A stretch of DNA of 64,000 bases, from the NCBI GenBank assembly GCA_022826685.1, contig JAJDUL010000049.1, positions 1-64,000 of the forward strand, given 5' to 3'. The number at the start of each line of letters is the position of its first letter. The first letter of the stretch is position 1. The position numbers and the translations under genes are program-made. This DNA comes from Gemmatimonadota bacterium (GTDB lineage Bacteria; Gemmatimonadota; Gemmatimonadetes; Palauibacterales; Palauibacteraceae). Below the pieces are notes generated by a model, which made no database searches, was not told the origin of the DNA, and worked only from the letters and a program-made list of their open reading frames with translations. Shown piece by piece: positions 61,945-64,000 of this stretch.

Positions 61945-62106
61945 GGCAAGACTCGTGGTTGTCGTTTGGAGAGCGGGCGACGAGAGAACGTCGGAGAACG
62001 TGGAGGAGGTGCCGTGGCCTGTCCAGATGGGCGCACCCTGCCGGTGGGGGCCGGTCCGGACGACCGACCCCCGGCAGACAGAGACTTGGTGGAGTTCGTC
62101 GGGCGG

Positions 62107-62514
62107 CTAGTCGCCGCGTCCGAGCATCATCCCGACGACGGCGCCGGCCGCGCCCCACAGGACGCCGGTGACGACGACATCGACGACCACCGAGGCGAGC
62201 GTCGAGGTGTTCATCGCGCCCAACGTCACGAACCCGAAGGCGACGGCGATGAGCGCACCGAGCTTCGCGCCCGCCTGAGCGCCGCCCGCGACGTCCGTCG
62301 CGCCCTTCCAGCCCAGGGCGGTCGCGAGCACGCCCCCCGAGGCGAGTTGGCCTACGGCGATCCAGAGGAAATCGGGAGACTCCTTGATGACGCCGGTGGC
62401 GGACCCCGCGTTGGCTGCGAAGAATCCGCCGAGCACAAGCTCATACAGTACGTAGCCCCCCACGAAAAGGACGACGGCACCGGCGACTGATGCGACGAGG
62501 CACTTCGTGTTCAT
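62107..62514 (-). CDS. Small four-helix membrane protein, unknown function
   Basis: 135 residues from ATG 62514 with GGAGG upstream. About four hydrophobic segments: LVASVAGAVVLFVGGYVLYE, FLWIAVGQLASGGVLATALG, LGALIAVAFGFVTLGA and VVVTGVLWGAAGAVVGMMLG. Topology resembles DUF1761-type proteins, but the match is too weak to name. It lies upstream of the S9 gene on the same strand, separated by 162 bases. Confidence 0.75.
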   Translation of the reverse strand: MNTKCLVASVAGAVVLFVGGYVLYELVLGGFFAANAGSATGVIKESPDFLWIAVGQLASGGVLATALGWKGATDVAGGAQAGAKLGALIAVAFGFVTLGAMNTSTLASVVVDVVVTGVLWGAAGAVVGMMLGRGD

Positions 62515-62885
62515 GGCGTTACCTCCGCCTGAGGGTGGGTGGCCCCCCCTGACACGTCCCGTCCCCGATCCGGCGCAGGCCTGAGACCCGGGTGCCATGA
62601 CGCAGAAGCTGGGCTATTCCTCGTCGGAGCGCCTGGCAGGCAACGACGCCTCGGCACTCTCGGTAGCTCGCCGATTCTGCGTCACGACACCAGCCTGCCG
62701 GATTGAGCATAGGAATCGTTAACGGCAGCGGACAAGAGCGGCCGCCACGTCGCCGCCCTGATGACGCCCCCTTGAGTCCCGCCCCCATCCTGTGACCAAG
62801 AGGCGAACCGCAACGCTCCCGCACGCAACGTTTCCGTGCGAGACGCGGGGCGCATAGGTTGCACATCGACGCTCAGGGAATCGCC
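62515..62885. other. Intergenic region with a long inverted repeat
   Basis: 371 bases without a gene between divergent small genes. It contains the inverted repeat described next. The region 62684-62885 has no other clear element. Confidence 0.5.
62598..62684. repeat. Inverted repeat with 10-bp perfect arms
   Basis: TGACGCAGAA (62598-62607) and TTCTGCGTCA (62675-62684) are perfect reverse complements, 67 bases apart. The interior includes shorter complementary runs. No T-loop or CCA end typical of tRNA is present. A small RNA, a folded leader or a mobile-repeat remnant is possible. Confidence 0.5.
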
Positions 62886-63332
62886 ATGCCCAACTCGAAA
62901 GCCGACACCGCGAAGCCCGCACCCGCCCCCGGATCCTCCGGCACCGGTGCCAAGCCCCGTCCGCATGCGGATCGCCCCGTCTCGACGGACGCCCCGGCCC
63001 CGATGAACGGCGTCACGATCACCCGTTGGAGTCTCGGAATTTCTCTCACCCTCGCCGTCACCATCCTCGGCGGTGCGTTCACCTTCCAATCGGAGCGGAT
63101 TTCCGGCGTCGAGTCCGAGGTCCGGGATCTGCGCGCGGAACTGCACACCGAGATCAACGGCCTCCGCCAGGAAGTCAGCGCCGACATCCGCGACCTCCGC
63201 CACGAGATGCGGACCGAAATCGGCACCCTCCGCCAGGAAGTCCGCACCGACATCGGCGACCTGCGCGACGAGGTCCGCGAACTCGCCGACGTCATCCGCA
63301 CCCGCGACACCCCGGATGCCGACGCCCAGTAG
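62886..63332 (+). CDS. Membrane-anchored coiled-coil protein with repeated LRxE units
   Basis: 148 residues from ATG 62886. A Pro/Ala-rich cytosolic head (KPAPAPGSSGTGAKPRPHAD) precedes a single transmembrane helix LGISLTLAVTILGGAFTF near residue 55. A strongly predicted coiled coil follows, built from near-repeats such as EINGLRQEVSADIRDLRHEM and RTEIGTLRQEVRTDIGDLRD. Resembles DUF1640/hemolysin-XhlA-like membrane coiled coils. The DNA of this part is visibly repetitive. Function unknown. Confidence 0.75.
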   Translation: MPNSKADTAKPAPAPGSSGTGAKPRPHADRPVSTDAPAPMNGVTITRWSLGISLTLAVTILGGAFTFQSERISGVESEVRDLRAELHTEINGLRQEVSADIRDLRHEMRTEIGTLRQEVRTDIGDLRDEVRELADVIRTRDTPDADAQ

Positions 63333-63349
63333 GCCCCCGCCGGTGAGAC

Positions 63350-64000
63350 TTAGAAGCGGTCCAGCCGGGGGTTGACCACGTTGGAGTAGATCGACCCGAA
63401 GGTGTAGGAGAAGCCCACCGACACGCCGTACTCGAAGCCGCTCTGCAGGATGCGCTGCCGCAGGAGCACCTCCTCGGTGGTCGCGTCGCCGGCGGGCACG
63501 TTGAGCTGGTCGCGGATGCGCGAATAGTTCGCGTTCAGCCGCAGCGACAGGCCGCGGAAGATCCGGAAATCGGCCCCCGCGAAGGCCGTGAAGCGGTTCT
63601 TGGACGGATCGTGGAGGAACTGGGAGAAGGTGAGGAACCCGTACGATTCGCCCCACGGCTGGCGGACGCTGAGACGGACTCTGAACCGGTGGTGGGGGAG
63701 GGTCTCCTCGTGCTTCAGGAATACGGTCTGCTCGATGTAGTCGTGGTACCGGAGGCCGATCGTGTACAGAAAATTGAACTGCCTCCGGGTCGACTCCGAG
63801 TAGGGGAAGATGTTGTACTCCAGAGCCGGCCCCACCCGGAGCTGCAGGTCTTCGTTGGCGAAGCTGGAGTGTCCCACTTCGTACGCGGCGCCCGCCGACC
63901 AGTGATCCGACAGGCTCCACACGCTGAGTCCCTCCGCATCGTAGCTCTCGCGGACGCTCGTCACGGATGTCGTGTCCGAAGTCTCGAAGAGCCTCCGGTT
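63350..64000 (-). CDS. Outer-membrane barrel protein, 5' end beyond window
   Basis: Only the C-terminal 216 residues are in the window. Regular amphipathic strands are seen: WSAGAAYEVGHSSFANEDL, VGPALEYNIFPYSESTRRQF, FRVRLSVRQPWGESYGFLTF, SKNRFTAFAGADFRIFRGLS and GVSVGFSYTFGSIYSNVVNP, ending in LDRF with an aromatic terminal residue. This fits an outer-membrane beta-barrel recognised by BAM. Its N-terminal part and start are outside. Function unknown. Confidence 0.7.
   Translation of the reverse strand, partial: NRRLFETSDTTSVTSVRESYDAEGLSVWSLSDHWSAGAAYEVGHSSFANEDLQLRVGPALEYNIFPYSESTRRQFNFLYTIGLRYHDYIEQTVFLKHEETLPHHRFRVRLSVRQPWGESYGFLTFSQFLHDPSKNRFTAFAGADFRIFRGLSLRLNANYSRIRDQLNVPAGDATTEEVLLRQRILQSGFEYGVSVGFSYTFGSIYSNVVNPRLDRF

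Noticed and set aside
62598-62684. tRNA gene
   Set aside because: The ends pair, but no T-arm, anticodon stem or CCA-like end could be found.
1-64000. Prophage, insertion sequence or integrated plasmid
   Set aside because: No transposase, integrase, terminase, repeats with target duplications or plasmid replication genes are seen; parAB with dnaA, dnaN and rpmH indicates a chromosome.

Overview
The window is one contiguous, high-GC, densely packed chromosomal segment around a replication origin. It looks like a Gram-negative bacterium: an OmpA-type lipoprotein, several outer-membrane beta-barrels, and secreted peptidases whose signal peptides end in Ala-x-Ala-Gln. I infer a Gemmatimonadota-like organism from signal-peptide style, the mycobacterial-type succinate dehydrogenase, the sphingolipid genes and overall protein character. 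No rRNA is present to confirm this. I see no tRNA, CRISPR array, insertion sequence or prophage.

Layout. 1-5.5 kb: a lipoate ligase (cut by the left edge), an MBL hydrolase, gcvP and gcvH form a glycine-cleavage operon on the minus strand, followed by a LiaF-like protein. 5.6-8.5 kb: a structured leader with a 21-codon ORF and a terminator hairpin lies before dapF-mutY, which converge on an MBL/NUDIX/Yip1 train downstream of dnaN. 10-21.6 kb: the origin region, with dnaN, a candidate oriC, dnaA, divergent promoters, rpmH-rnpA-yidD-yidC, an Fpg-like protein, pyrF, two parS sites, parA-parB, an M23 peptidase and bactofilin. 21.6-23.4 kb: a cation/calcium exchanger and an AbrB/PIN toxin-antitoxin pair. 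23.4-30.5 kb: a minus-strand energy block in transcription order ygfZ, E1-beta, E2, sdhC, sdhA, sdhB. 30.5-33 kb: an OmpA lipoprotein, a barrel and an SDR. 33-41 kb: an aconitase-family enzyme with its swivel domain first, then a formate dehydrogenase cluster (fdhA, a fused diaphorase subunit, fdhD). The fdhA gene carries an in-frame UGA at the active-site codon with an adjacent SECIS-like hairpin. 40.8-46.7 kb: a giant Ig-like/LRR/metzincin lipoprotein and a MerA/Lpd-like flavoprotein. 46.8-51 kb: a four-gene sphingolipid operon (serine palmitoyltransferase, acyltransferase, SDR reductase, PAP2/Aur1-like head-group transferase). 51-55 kb: an ECF sigma/anti-sigma/double-PDZ operon and a His/Cys-rich plus Met-rich barrel pair. 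55-64 kb: icd, M16 and S9 peptidases, small membrane proteins and a truncated barrel.

How it fits together. Glycine cleavage and the E2 protein both need lipoate, and a lipoate ligase is present. sdh, icd, the aconitase-family enzyme and E1-beta/E2 form a TCA and oxidative block. Formate oxidation feeds NADH through a selenocysteine enzyme, but the Sec machinery is not in the window. The most notable items are the Sec/SECIS formate dehydrogenase, the compact sphingolipid operon, the LRR-metzincin lipoprotein and the unexplained leader before dapF.
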